Origin: Oryzias latipes
Taxonomy: Eukaryota; Chordata; Actinopteri; Beloniformes; Adrianichthyidae
Assembly: GCF_002234675.1 (NCBI RefSeq)
Contig: NC_019878.2
Coordinates: 3,784,688 to 3,848,687, forward strand
Reading direction: 5' to 3'
Length of the DNA stretch: 64,000 bases
A model generated the notes under the pieces. That model was not told the DNA's origin and ran no database searches. It was given only the letters and a program-made list of their open reading frames with translations. Shown here one piece after another: positions 11,166 through 21,700 of this stretch (within the stretch, counting starts at the first letter, position 1; each line of letters starts with the position of its first letter). The translations under genes were made by a program, and so were the position numbers.

Positions 11166-11405
11166 CATCCATCCATCCATCCATCCATTCATCTATTTTC
11201 TGAACCCAGTGGATCCCTTTAAGGGTCATGGGGCCACTGGAACCCGCCCAGCTACTGTTGGGTGAGGGGTCACCAGTTTGTTGCTGAGACACACACTCAC
11301 ACGTTTACACCAAGGGCCGTTTAGAAACACTAGGCAAACCGATAAGCAGGAAGCTGGAGCGCCCAGAGGGAACCAGGCAAGCATGAGGGGGACATTCAAA
11401 CTGTT
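11166..11405 (-). repeat. SINE body fragment, antisense, with (ATCC)n tail
   Basis: Read on the minus strand this is the 3' body of a common fish tRNA-derived SINE: a GCATG / TTCCCTCTGGGCGCTCC segment, a CTAAACGGCCC-like segment and a terminal TTTCTGAA-(GGAT)n tail. The tRNA head is missing because the next SINE abuts at 11406. Confidence 0.6.
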
Positions 11406-11600
11406 GGGCAGCTGTGGAGCAGCTGTAGGGCGGTCGACCCCTGATCGGAAGTTTGCAGGTTTGATTCCTGCCTTGCCCAGCCATGCGTTGAAGTGTCCTT
11501 GGCTCTGGTGGATGGTTGGAGCCAGTGTTTGGCAGTGGAGCCGCCATCAGTGTGTGAATGGGACTGTGACTGTAAAGTGCTTTACAAGTATCATTTAGAG
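11406..11600 (+). repeat. tRNA-derived SINE, plus strand
   Basis: The head has a pol III A-box-like GGGCAGCTGTGGAGC and a B-box-like GTTTGCAGGTTTGATTCC (about 11451-11468). The body ends with the family tail GTGAATGGGACTGTGACTG and TAAAGTGCTTTACAAGTAT. Related copies are at 60903-61245 and 62811-63050. Confidence 0.7.
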
Positions 11601-12340
11601 AAAAGACCCAGCAGGGATTTGAACCACAGCCTTCTTATTGCGAGGTGAAAATGCTATCTCATGCAAAGTCAACTTTGAGCTTTGAGTGTATTATATGTTC
11701 ATTCCTCACAAAAACAACCCCATAGCGGTGTTTTGATCCAGTCACGCATTTCAGAGCATTCATCTAATAACCTGCGCTGCACCAGCCTTTTTCAAAAAAA
11801 TAATTCTTTAGTGTGCCAAAGGTAATATATGATCATATCCAAGGATATTTTTTACTCTGAAAGGCTTAAGAAAACCATGATATGGACGCTTCAAACCACA
11901 GCCATTTCTGCCGTCTGATGGCTTATGTTCATTCCTGGACACAAACACAAAAAGATTTTTTTATTTGATTTTTTTATTTGAAATGGTTTATTTCAAGCAA
12001 TTAAGTAGAAATAATACACAACAGCAATATAAACATCAGTTATACATTCATACAGTAACTAATCAAACTTAGGATAATTAGACATCAAACTTTATTTATA
12101 AAATAGCACTTCTCATGCATGTTGCGCAGCTCGAAGCGCTTTAACATTAAAAACAGAAAACACACAACATTACAGTAATCCAAGAAGAAGAGTTTTTATT
12201 AGAAAAGGAAACAAATGTTTTATTGGTTCATTAACACAATAACATATATCAACCAATAAAATTAAGAAGTGAAGTACTTAAATTTATATTTTAATAATTG
12301 TGGATTAGCATCTACCCTGAACTTACTTGGGTAGTTAATC
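11601..12340. other. Intergenic stretch with a short repeat remnant
   Basis: At about 12084-12190 the run CTTTATTTATAAAATAGCACTTCTC with GCGCAGCTCGAAGCGCTTTA resembles an antisense SINE/LINE 3' tail. The remainder shows no gene. Confidence 0.4.
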
Positions 12341-12471
12341 TATTAAAGTAACCCACACATGCATGAGGAGAACATCCAAGCTCCTCACAGGAAAGGCCCA
12401 GCTGGGAACTGAACCAAGACATTCTGGCTGTAAGGCAAGAGCGCTAACCACTGCACCACCATGGAGTCCCC
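12341..12471 (-). repeat. tRNA-derived SINE head, antisense
   Basis: On the minus strand it reads GTGGTGCAGTGGTTAGCGCT (A box) followed by GGTTCAGTTCCCAGCTGGGCC (around the B box) and the AACATCCAAGCTCC-complement body. This is the typical head of a widespread fish SINE, truncated at its 3' end. Confidence 0.7.
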
Positions 12472-12499
12472 TATTTGACTGATAAGCTCATTCTTCTCC

Positions 12500-12765
12500 A
12501 AGAGTTCTGGTACATCCCCAGTCCGTCCTGGGGGAGGATCCCTCCTTCATGGGGACGTCCCTGAGGTTTCTTCTTTTCCTGCAAGAAGGAAAGGTCTAAG
12601 GGGAGGGATGCCCAGTTTAGCCTAGACTGTTTAGTTTGGTTTAGCCTTTTCCTTTTGAATTCTATGACTTCTGTTCTTATACGATTACCGGTATGAAGCC
12701 CATTGAAACGACTATTGTTGCAATATTGGGCTTTGTAGATAAGATTGAATTGAATTTGGGTTGTT
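12500..12765 (+). repeat. L2/SINE-type 3' repeat with GAATTGAATT tail
   Basis: The segment contains GGGAGGATCCCTCCTTCATGG, then AAGGTCTAAGGG, GGTATGAAGCCCATTGAAACGA and TTGGGCTTTGTAGATAAGATTGAATTGAATT. This is a familiar fish repeat ending in short TTGAA units. An antisense piece of what appears to be the same family (TTCAATTCAATTTTATTTAT) is at about 61053-61140. Confidence 0.6.
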
Positions 12766-14680
12766 CCAGTTTTGAAAAGATCAGTTCACAACTCAAGACT
12801 TTCTTAGAATAATGTCTGTGAATGCGGCTTAAGCCAATGGCTCCACAGAACAACTCCTGTCCATGTGCTGCTTGAGTCTCGGATTATTTGTTGGATGGAG
12901 AACAGAGAACTATGCCTTTAAAAAAATATACATATTGGCGGGATTTTAATTACTAATAAAAAATCAAAAACAACAAATCACCATAGTTGACTCGACCCTG
13001 ACCTTCATCTTTTTCAGGTTTGTAGAAATCGAACTTCAGAACCGATCCAAACTATCATCCTATTCCTCTAACAGACGACCTACAAATGTCTGAATTTTGC
13101 CCAACAGTGAGTTTACAAAAAAACCTTTTCATATTAAGAGCCCATTTACAAACCCTAAAATGACTAAACAAATATCAAAGGTCATCAGAATTGCAACAGA
13201 TGAACTGAGCATGTGCAGAACTCAGTGAAGAAGCCTCTGTGTGTGCGTGCTTCTCTGATGAAACCCAGCATTGAGCAACATTTTGTGTGTGTGTGTGTGT
13301 GTGTGTGGGCCACCGGGCTCACCTTTCAACCTACAGATGGCTCTATAAATAGGAGCCGTCGGTACCTGCAGGTCAGTCACCTCCTAACCTCTGTCCCTCT
13401 CCTCCACATCTCCTCTGAGCTCTGGTCAGCAATTTTACAACAGTTTCATTCAAGACACTTGAGCACCAACAGACACACACAAACAGTACAGGTGTGAACC
13501 AGAAATACACCTGGACTCAGTCATGTGACCTGGCTACTGGCATACTCTAGTGTTTGTTCATGAAAGTTTTTTTTCACAGGAGCAAATGGAGATGGTTTGA
13601 TTCCTCTGCAAACCTGCAGAGAAAAGCTGTAAACATGGGAGCGTCCTGTGGACACCTGAAGGATTTCAGTGGGACAGAAACGCTGAAGCAGCAGAGCACT
13701 CTGGGGCTTGCATGTCAAATGCAGATGTGCAGAAAACAAAGCAGCAGTGCAGCTGCCAGGTTTGCTGTTAAAGCTCTTCAGTTTAACACCAAAGCTCAGA
13801 ACATCATGTGCAGAGATGTCTGTGTGGGTGCTGCAGGAGTTATGGGCCTCTTTTTTACTGAACACATGAGGATGGCTTTTCAGTCAGACAAAAACTCTTG
13901 CAGTAGAATACATTTATTTCACATACTTAATTTACATCTGAGTTGGCATTAACAAACTTTGATTGGCATAAGGCTCCGTACAATTCCATGAGATAATTTC
14001 CATAAACTTTAGGGTAAGAAACCCCGAACAGAGCCCACAGGTGGAAGCCGAGAGGAGGGTGGGGCGACGAATGCAGCGCTGCGGTAAGAAAGAGAATGAA
14101 CGGCTGCACACCTGGACTTAAATAGAACGCTGAACAGGTGAGTTAATTAACTACTGCCCTGGGGGGGGGGGGGGGGGGGGGGGGGACTGCAGAGTTTTTG
14201 GCTGCCTGAAAGGCGAACTCGTTCACTGTTTTATTTACACTATCATTTAAAATTTATAACCATTTTTGATGTCCTTTTTATAAAGATATTCCAACAGGTT
14301 CATCCATGTAACCTGAAATAGACAAAAAACACATCATATACACAGATTTGATGTTTTTTATGAAAAATGTGCCCAGTTCAAGCTCAACTTCCTTTAACAA
14401 TGAGTGTAGCTATGTCCAACTACATGTATTGCAATACCTGCTATGATGCAGGTGTGAATGCTTTGAGCTGCAGGTGGTTGCTGGACATGATAAACCCAGT
14501 GGCTTCATTCTAGAATGGATGACAGACTTGAAGTTTGCTTGAGCGAAACTGTTTAATAACTCGAAGAAGTTTGGATTAAATGCTGAAGATATAAAGTTGT
14601 AAAATGCTAGAATGGTTGAAAGTAACCATTTCATCATAAAATAAGTGTTTGGAAGCAGTTTGGAACCAACAGGATCTTCA
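12766..14680. other. Intergenic stretch with (GT)n and a 25-base G run
   Basis: A (GT)n microsatellite occupies about 13283-13307 and an uninterrupted run of 25 G lies at 14161-14185. Short open frames on both strands match no known family. No transcript-like structure was recognised. Confidence 0.45.
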
Positions 14681-15204
14681 CCTGTACAGAGGTGGGACAG
14701 GTGTACCAACCCTGAAGAACGGCAGACGACTCACCTGTATAGAGGTGAGACAGGTGTACAAACCCTGAAGCACGGCAGACGTCTTACCTGTACAGAGGTG
14801 AGACAGGTGTACAAACCCTGAGGACCGGCAGACGTCTTACCTGTACAGAGGTGAGACAGGTGTACCAACCCTGAAGCACGGCAGACGTCTTACCTGTACA
14901 GAGGTGAGACAGGTGTACCAACCCTGAAGCCCGGCAGACGTCTTACCTGTACAGAGGTGAGACAGGTGTACCAACCCTGAAGCACGGCAGACGTCTTACC
15001 TGTACAGAGGTGGGACAGGTGTACCAACCCTGAAGCACGGCAGACGTCTTACCTGTACAGAGGTGAGACAGGTGTACCAACCCTGAAGCACGGCAGACGT
15101 CTTACCTGTACAGAGGTGAGACAGGTGTACCAACCCTGAAGCACGGCAGACGTCTTACCTGTATAGAGGTGAGACAGGTGTACAAACCCTGAGGACCGGC
15201 AGAC
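14681..15204. repeat. 53-bp minisatellite, about 10 tandem copies
   Basis: Each 53-bp unit runs CCTGTACAGAGGTGAGACAG, then GTGTACCAACCCTGAAGCAC, then GGCAGACGTCTTA. About ten units differ by single substitutions (GTACAA/GTACCA, GAAGCACGG/GAGGACCGG, TACAGA/TATAGA). Within a unit ACCTGT and ACAGGT form a short inverted repeat around AGAGGTGAG. The array begins about 70 bp beyond the lyrm4 poly(A) signal on the side of the gene's 3' end. Confidence 0.9.
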
Positions 15205-15249
15205 CTTTGGCTTGAGGATCTGGCAGAAGTCATGGAGCAGAAAACACAC

Positions 15250-15750
15250 AGGAGTTCTTTTGTTATTTGCCTTTATTCAAAACACACACTGATGACCTGA
15301 AGAAAAAAACATCCCTGAATGCCTCTTAGTCACCATGGTAACCAGCCTCCAGAAGGGGGAGCTAAAGCACGGCAGAGAGGAGGAGCCTGATAGGTGATTT
15401 CTCCTCTAGCGTTTTGGTCATTTCTTATATTTCTGTTGGTGTACGGATCAAGAAAAGTAGTTGCATTTTTATGCTGCAGCTCTCAGTCTTCATCTCTTTG
15501 CTGAGTAAATATTTTTTTAGGATAGATGGATTGTGTTGCTGACAACATAAATACTAAAGAAAAGCCAAGTCAGGGAAGCCTAGACCAACGGGAGCAGCCC
15601 CAACATGGTCCTCCCAGACTTCAACTGCGTCTCCCACGATGCATTTCATGTTCAACCAGCTCAAACTCAACAGTGATGCCAAAGACCGGGTGGGCTCTGG
15701 TCTATGAGGTCACATCCTGTTGTTTGCCGGGCTCTTCCTCAATGGTCCTG
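15250..15750 (-). other. lyrm4 3' untranslated region (inferred)
   Basis: Non-coding sequence lies between the lyrm4 stop codon (15751-15753) and the poly(A) signal at 15272-15277. Its extent is inferred from that signal. Confidence 0.45.
15272..15277 (-). promoter_or_regulatory. Candidate poly(A) signal of lyrm4
   Basis: TTTATT on the plus strand is AATAAA in the lyrm4 direction, about 475 bp after the stop codon. It is the best-placed signal before the minisatellite. Confidence 0.4.
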
Positions 15751-15798
15751 CTACTCCACGACCGTCTTCTGCGCTCCGTACATCTTGCCAATGGACAC
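15751..15798 (-). CDS. lyrm4: lyrm4 coding exon 3 (C-terminus and stop)
   Basis: On the minus strand the acceptor TTTAG precedes GTG TCC ATT GGC, giving [15 protein letters not shown] and then TAG. Human exon 3 starts VHIGQLYSTDK, so the alignment is clear although the tail is shorter here. Phase 0 matches the end of exon 2. Confidence 0.9.
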   Translation of the reverse strand: MSIGKMYGAQKTVVE

Positions 15799-18700
15799 CT
15801 AAACACACACATGCACGACAAAAACACACAAGGTTTAATAATTCAAGTTGAAAACGTTTTTTGTTTTAATAGATAAAAGACCAAAAAAACAACATTTTTT
15901 ACAGCGGAAACAACCCAAGCTTCATATCAGACTCCCCAGGACTCAGTTAGTAGTAGTAGTAATGTTAAAGTCCATGTTGGTAAATTGAAGAAAAAAAATA
16001 GAGAAAGAAGCACAGTGGTGGAGGAATGATGATGTGGGATGTGATCTGGGCCTGAACACATCAGGTACTGTTCTGACGAGTCATGTTAATCTTCACATCT
16101 GTAATCTTTTGTGACTTAAAAATAAAAGCCAAACTGCCAGATGTAAAGCGGGAGTCCTTTCTGAAGGCGGCGTGTACTTCCTGTCTGCGGGTCAACAAGG
16201 CGGAGCTGCACTGTGAGCTCAACTCGCTCCGCCTGTGAGTGTGTGGCCCGGGGGGGGGGGGGCACAGTTCAGAATTGATTTAGCCTTTTTTTTTAGCACT
16301 GAAACAAGACAAACTGATCCCAGATATGATACGTGCACACTCACATGCACCAGCGTTCTGAACAGAGAGCTTCTAGGCGAGTCTGAACACACAGTTCAGA
16401 TGTTTGACCCGAGTGTGCTCAAGGACACATTTGTGTTTTTTTTCATTTACCGTCTGACCCAACCCGACATTATAACCTGCAGCTCCACCCTCCATTGCCT
16501 AAAGCTCCACCCCTCACACCTGCTGGTGCAGACTCAGACTTCCCAGTTCTTAAAAATGTTTATCATCCAACTGTTTCCAGCATCCATGGATCTCTTGCAT
16601 AAACACAGACAGTCCCATAAATGAAAGAAAATCTTGTTTTTTGAATTCTAGATTATTATCCTTTAAAACGAGAAATGTTGCTGGCAGCTGACTTTAATGA
16701 GGAGAAAGGCGGCTTTGAACTGACTTTCTACACTCCAACACAATACTAATGTAAGGTGTTGCATAACGGTGCAAAGCAGCTTTCCTCAGCGACACAACCA
16801 GTCGATTTCATTGATTGTGTAAACATTTCACTGCTGTATCAGTTGCATATCAGGACAAAGCAGCTTTTTTTCTGCTTCAGAATCTACTGGAACTACGTTA
16901 ATTGCTTAAATGGTTTAACCGTCTGAGCTAAAGCACCAGTGCAACATGGTTAATCAAATGTTTAAAAATCACCCGCTTAATGTTTGGTTTTCACCTCCAG
17001 AGCAGCAGGTGGCGCTGAAGATTATATAACTGTGTCAAAGAGGACCATTTTTGTGTAAGCTATAAAAAAAGTATGATTCTGTTTAATTACCATGGCGCCG
17101 CGGTTACCATGGTTACCATGGTTACCATGGCGCCGCGTGTGTGGCAGCTTATCTGGGCAGCTCTACCTTTTTGTGTTCCTTACTTTGCGTTTTTTAATAT
17201 TTTCTTCCAACTTATTTGTGTTTTTTGTATTTTTCAATAACTATTACAAAGTTCTGCGACAAAGGACAGGAACATTATTACTTTTGTTTTTTTATTTTTT
17301 CTCAACTTTTTGAACCGGCCTGGGGGGATCCGTTAGGATGCAGCTCCATTGTTTACACTCGAGATCAGCTGTTAGCTCTTGGACGAGTTGAGATTCTCCT
17401 CGCTGGAAAGCCAGATGTTCCAGCTGAAATACGGAGGAAACGACGAGGCTGCAGAGCTGGAGTTAAACGCCGGGAGAGAAGACGGAGGTACAAGCCATGT
17501 TTACCATCCGTTGCTATGGGAAACGTCCGCGCGCTCTCTAACAAGCTGGACGAGCTAACAGCGCTCATGCGTCTGCAGCGGGTGTACCGTGAGAGCAGCC
17601 TGCTGTGTTTCACCGAGACGTGGCTCCACCAGGACATGACAAACTCCGTGGTCTCAGTTACTGGATTCACGCTGGTGCGGGCGGACCGGAGCGCGGCGCA
17701 GAGCGGAAAGAAGAAAGGCGGTGGTCTGGCGGTGTTCGTGAATGACAGGTGGTGTAACCCGAACCACATCACTGTGAAAGAACAGCACTGCAGCAAGGAC
17801 ATTGAACTGGTGGCAGTCAGCGTTCGGCCGTACTACCTTCCACGGGAGTTCTCCCATGTGCTGGTGGTGACTGTTTACGTCCCTCCGTCGGCTGACGCTG
17901 CTGTCGCTTGTGAGCGCGTGCACAGCACCGTGTCCCAGCTGCAGACACAACACCCGCAGGCCCTGATCCTGATTTCTGGGGACTTTAACCATGCATGCAC
18001 CCCCCTCTCCGCCACCCTGTCCAACTTCACCCAGTATGTGAACTGTCATACGAGGGACAGAAAAGCTCTGGACCTTTTCTATGCTAACATCAAGAATGCA
18101 TATGCTTCTGCCCCCCTCCCCCCTTTAGGACGCTCTGATCACAACCTGGTCCATCTCTCCTCTGCGTACACTCCAGTGGTGAAACAGCAGAAACCACAGA
18201 TTAAAACGGTGAAGATCTGGACTGAGGAGGTAACAGAGCGACTAAGGGACTGTTTTAGCACCACAGACTGGGACGTTCTCTGCAGTCCACACGGGGGGGG
18301 GGGGGCATTGACAGTCTCACTGACTGCATCACGGACTATGTCAATTTTTGTGTGGAAAACAGTGCAAACAAAATCAGTGCAGTTTTTTTCCATCAACAAG
18401 CCCTGGGTCACTCCTGAGCTGAAGACCCTCCTAAATGAGAAGAAGAGGGCTTTTCTCTCTGGGGACAAGGAGGAGCTACGCAGAGTACAGAGGGACCTGA
18501 AATACAACATCAGGAAGTGCAAAGACGCTACAGGAAGAAGCTGGAGCAGCGCCTGGAACAGAACAACATCCGTGATGTGTGGAGGGGTCTAAAACACATC
18601 TCAGGACATGCTGAGGCTGGAAATGGTCGCCAGGTCACAGGTGACCAAGCCTGGGCAAATGAACTGAACCTGTTCTTTAACAGATTTGATTCTGCCCAGC

Positions 18701-21700
18701 CCCCAGTCTCCACCCACTCGGCCCCCTCTTCACACCTTTCCAGCTCAGGCGTCTCCTCCCAGCTGCAGCTGTTACCACCTCGGCACCAAACAGTCCACTC
18801 TCCCCTTCTTCCAACAGAAGCAAAGGGACCCCCCCAACGACTCACAGGCAGAGCTAAGGTCAACAGGCTGCAGCACGGCCAATTCAGCCTCATGGTTTCC
18901 CCTGTAGTGACTGGGTGGGTCCTCGGAGAAAGTGCAGACCAGCCAGCTGAGGTCTTTACCAGGATATTTAAAATTTCTAAATGGCGTTTACCATCGGAGG
19001 TTGACCCCTCTACCTCTGGACCACAGCCCACCACCCCATTTAATGATTCACTGTTCCAGTTCTTTATCGTCTCAGACAGAGGTAAATCTCAACTGTGCCA
19101 CTGCCAAAAAACACTAGCATCAGCAATCTGAACGACTGGTTGGTCTGACACCTGAGGTCCGATGTCACGTCACGTCCTGCTTCTCACCCACATTCCATCC
19201 ACTGCACTTCCCCCTTCTATAGCTAACAGACTGAGAGGGAACGCCATCTCCACAGGGTTCCACATCACGATCCCCACCCAGAACCGCAGGCACGCTACCC
19301 CCCCTGTTGACCTTAGCTCTGCCTTCAACACCCTGACAGAAAAGCTGCTTTTCTGTCAGGGTGCTTTTCTGTCCAACCAGGCCTCAGCTCTGCACAGGGC
19401 TGTGCACTGACTCCCTTGCTCTACACCATGTGGATCTGTGATGCCATGTTTGGTGACGTCAAGACAGAGGAGTCCAGAAGCTGGGAGGGTGGTGTGAACA
19501 GTAGAACCTGGTCCTCAACATCTCCAAGACAGAGGAGGAGACAGTGGACTTCAGAGGGACGAAGATATGAAGGTAAAAATGCTCCAAAAAGAACGCGCTT
19601 GTAGATTTGATTTGAGAACTTGTAATGTAGAATGTGAAAACTTGTGCATCAAAAATCTGCATCTGTGTGTAAAAATCTTCTGCTGTGAACTGACAAATTT
19701 CCATTTGCATGAGTTCATTTAGAGTTACAACTTCAAATCTGTGATTACAACTGCTCAAATGTGCTTCTGTGTGTGCTCGACTCTGCTAGCTCAAATCACA
19801 AGTGCGCTACAACTGTGCTCTGAATTCGGACACATTCATTGCGAGAAATGTGGTCCGCCACAGCCGCGGGGAACGCGTTGATCTAATCTAATATATTGTT
19901 TTCAAATGTTAATACATATGATTTTATAATAAAGCTACTCAATACCACTGGCCCTGTTGTCCTGCTACAACAAAGATGATCTTCCTGTTGACGGTCCGTC
20001 CGCAGCCGTCTCGCTACAAGTCTGCATTTAAGCACGAAGAGATCATTTCTCATTAAAATGCAGGAAAAAACTGACTTTTTTCTTTAGAAATGCATTTGTA
20101 GTTCACTCTCTGTGTTAATACAAAATGACTGAGATACTTGCTGTCACATTTGAACGTTTATCAGAAGAGTTATTGAAGCAGGAAGTCCGAATCTGTGAAG
20201 ACCTTTCTAACTTTCCCCAAGTCCTCTGAATCCTGCACTCTGATCGGTCGACTCCGCCTCCTCTAACCCCCCCGTTCCATTTTCGGACACAGATCAATTT
20301 TGACACAAGTTTCTCGCAAGGAATGTCAGAATTCAGAGAGTAGTTGTAGCGCACTTATGATTTACGCCAGCAGAGTCGAGCACACGCAGAAGCACATTTG
20401 AGCAGTTGTAATCACAGATTTGAAGTTGTAACTAAATGAACTCATGCAAATGGAAATTTGTCAGTTCACAGCAGAAGATTTTTTACACACAGATGCAATC
20501 TGCATCTGTGTGTAAAAATCTGATGCACAAGTCTCACATTCTAGATTACAAGTTCTCAAATCAAATCTACAAGTGCGTTCTTTTTAGAGCATTTTTACCT
20601 TCATACGAAGACAGCTTCACAAACCGTCTGTTTACTGCTTTTAAAAGCTGATTCTTAGATGATTCTCCACGACAGAATCAGCCGATTCCCATTGATCGGG
20701 TAAACCAGTGGTTCCGATCCGAACCGAAGGACAACTGGTACCGGGTCGCAGAGAGGAAAAAAAACATGAATTAAATTTATTTTAAATGTAACCTGTCTAT
20801 AAAGGAAGTTTTATTTTGAAAAATTGCTGGATTCTCTCCACCGCGTCTGACTCGTTTTTGACGCATGTCAAGTCGCTCGGTCACGTGTGGAAAATCCATC
20901 CATTACATTCTTAAAGCGGCTGCAGCAACCGCTAAACTGAAACCTCCAAGCTGGCAAAGTTGACAAAAAACAAACATATTTGGAAAGTTCACTTCACGCT
21001 CACTTTAGTCTGGTACATGCATTAAACTGGTCTGTGACCTGGAAAAGCTTGGAAACCACTGGGGTAAACGGTCCGTTGTGTCTAAGAGTGTGTGTTATTT
21101 AGATGTTGTTGGGTTAAACTGGGATGTGTATGTATGGGTGAAACACACTAGTGAAACTGGAAACAGTCTTGTGGCTTCTGCAGAGGCTTGCTGAAGAGAG
21201 CAGAGGTGTGATCAGAGCATCGGCGGTCGCTCTGCTCATCTGCTGTACAGACTTGCAGCGTGTGTGGTGGTTTCACTGCAGCTCCAGCAGGGGGCGCAGT
21301 CCCTCCACACACCCGCTGGCCCACAGCTCATCACTTATTCTGCCGTCAAAACATTCACACACTCTCACTCATCGAGGAGCTCCTTCTGGAGGAGCCCCCC
21401 CCTGCGTGTGTGTGACCTCCTGATTGGCTGCGGTGAGGCGAGGGAGGCAGGGAGGGGCTGGAGGTGCGGCAAGGCGAGCGACTCTCTGAACCAATCAGCA
21501 GCCAGGAGGCCTGGCTCTCATGTAAATTGTTGCGGCTGTGGCTCCTAACAAAGGGATGGCCTCGCTCCGTCTCATCGTGTCTGCCCCCCTCAGTTTGCCG
21601 ACCCCCCCCCCCCCCTTTTTAGCTGCTGCCACTTTGTGCCTCATGAATAATGAGAGGAAAGCTGCTTTGAGTGTGCAGCATTAAATCCTGCCATGTTTCT

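Noticed and set aside
13554..13952. 132-codon plus frame
   Set aside because: No family resemblance, and it overlaps an equally long antisense frame.
14681..15204. CRISPR-like array because of regular spacing
   Set aside because: The whole 53-bp unit is repeated with no variable spacers. This is a minisatellite in a vertebrate genome.
17365..19034. Antisense frames across the L2 relic
   Set aside because: They mirror the endonuclease coding strand and match no family.
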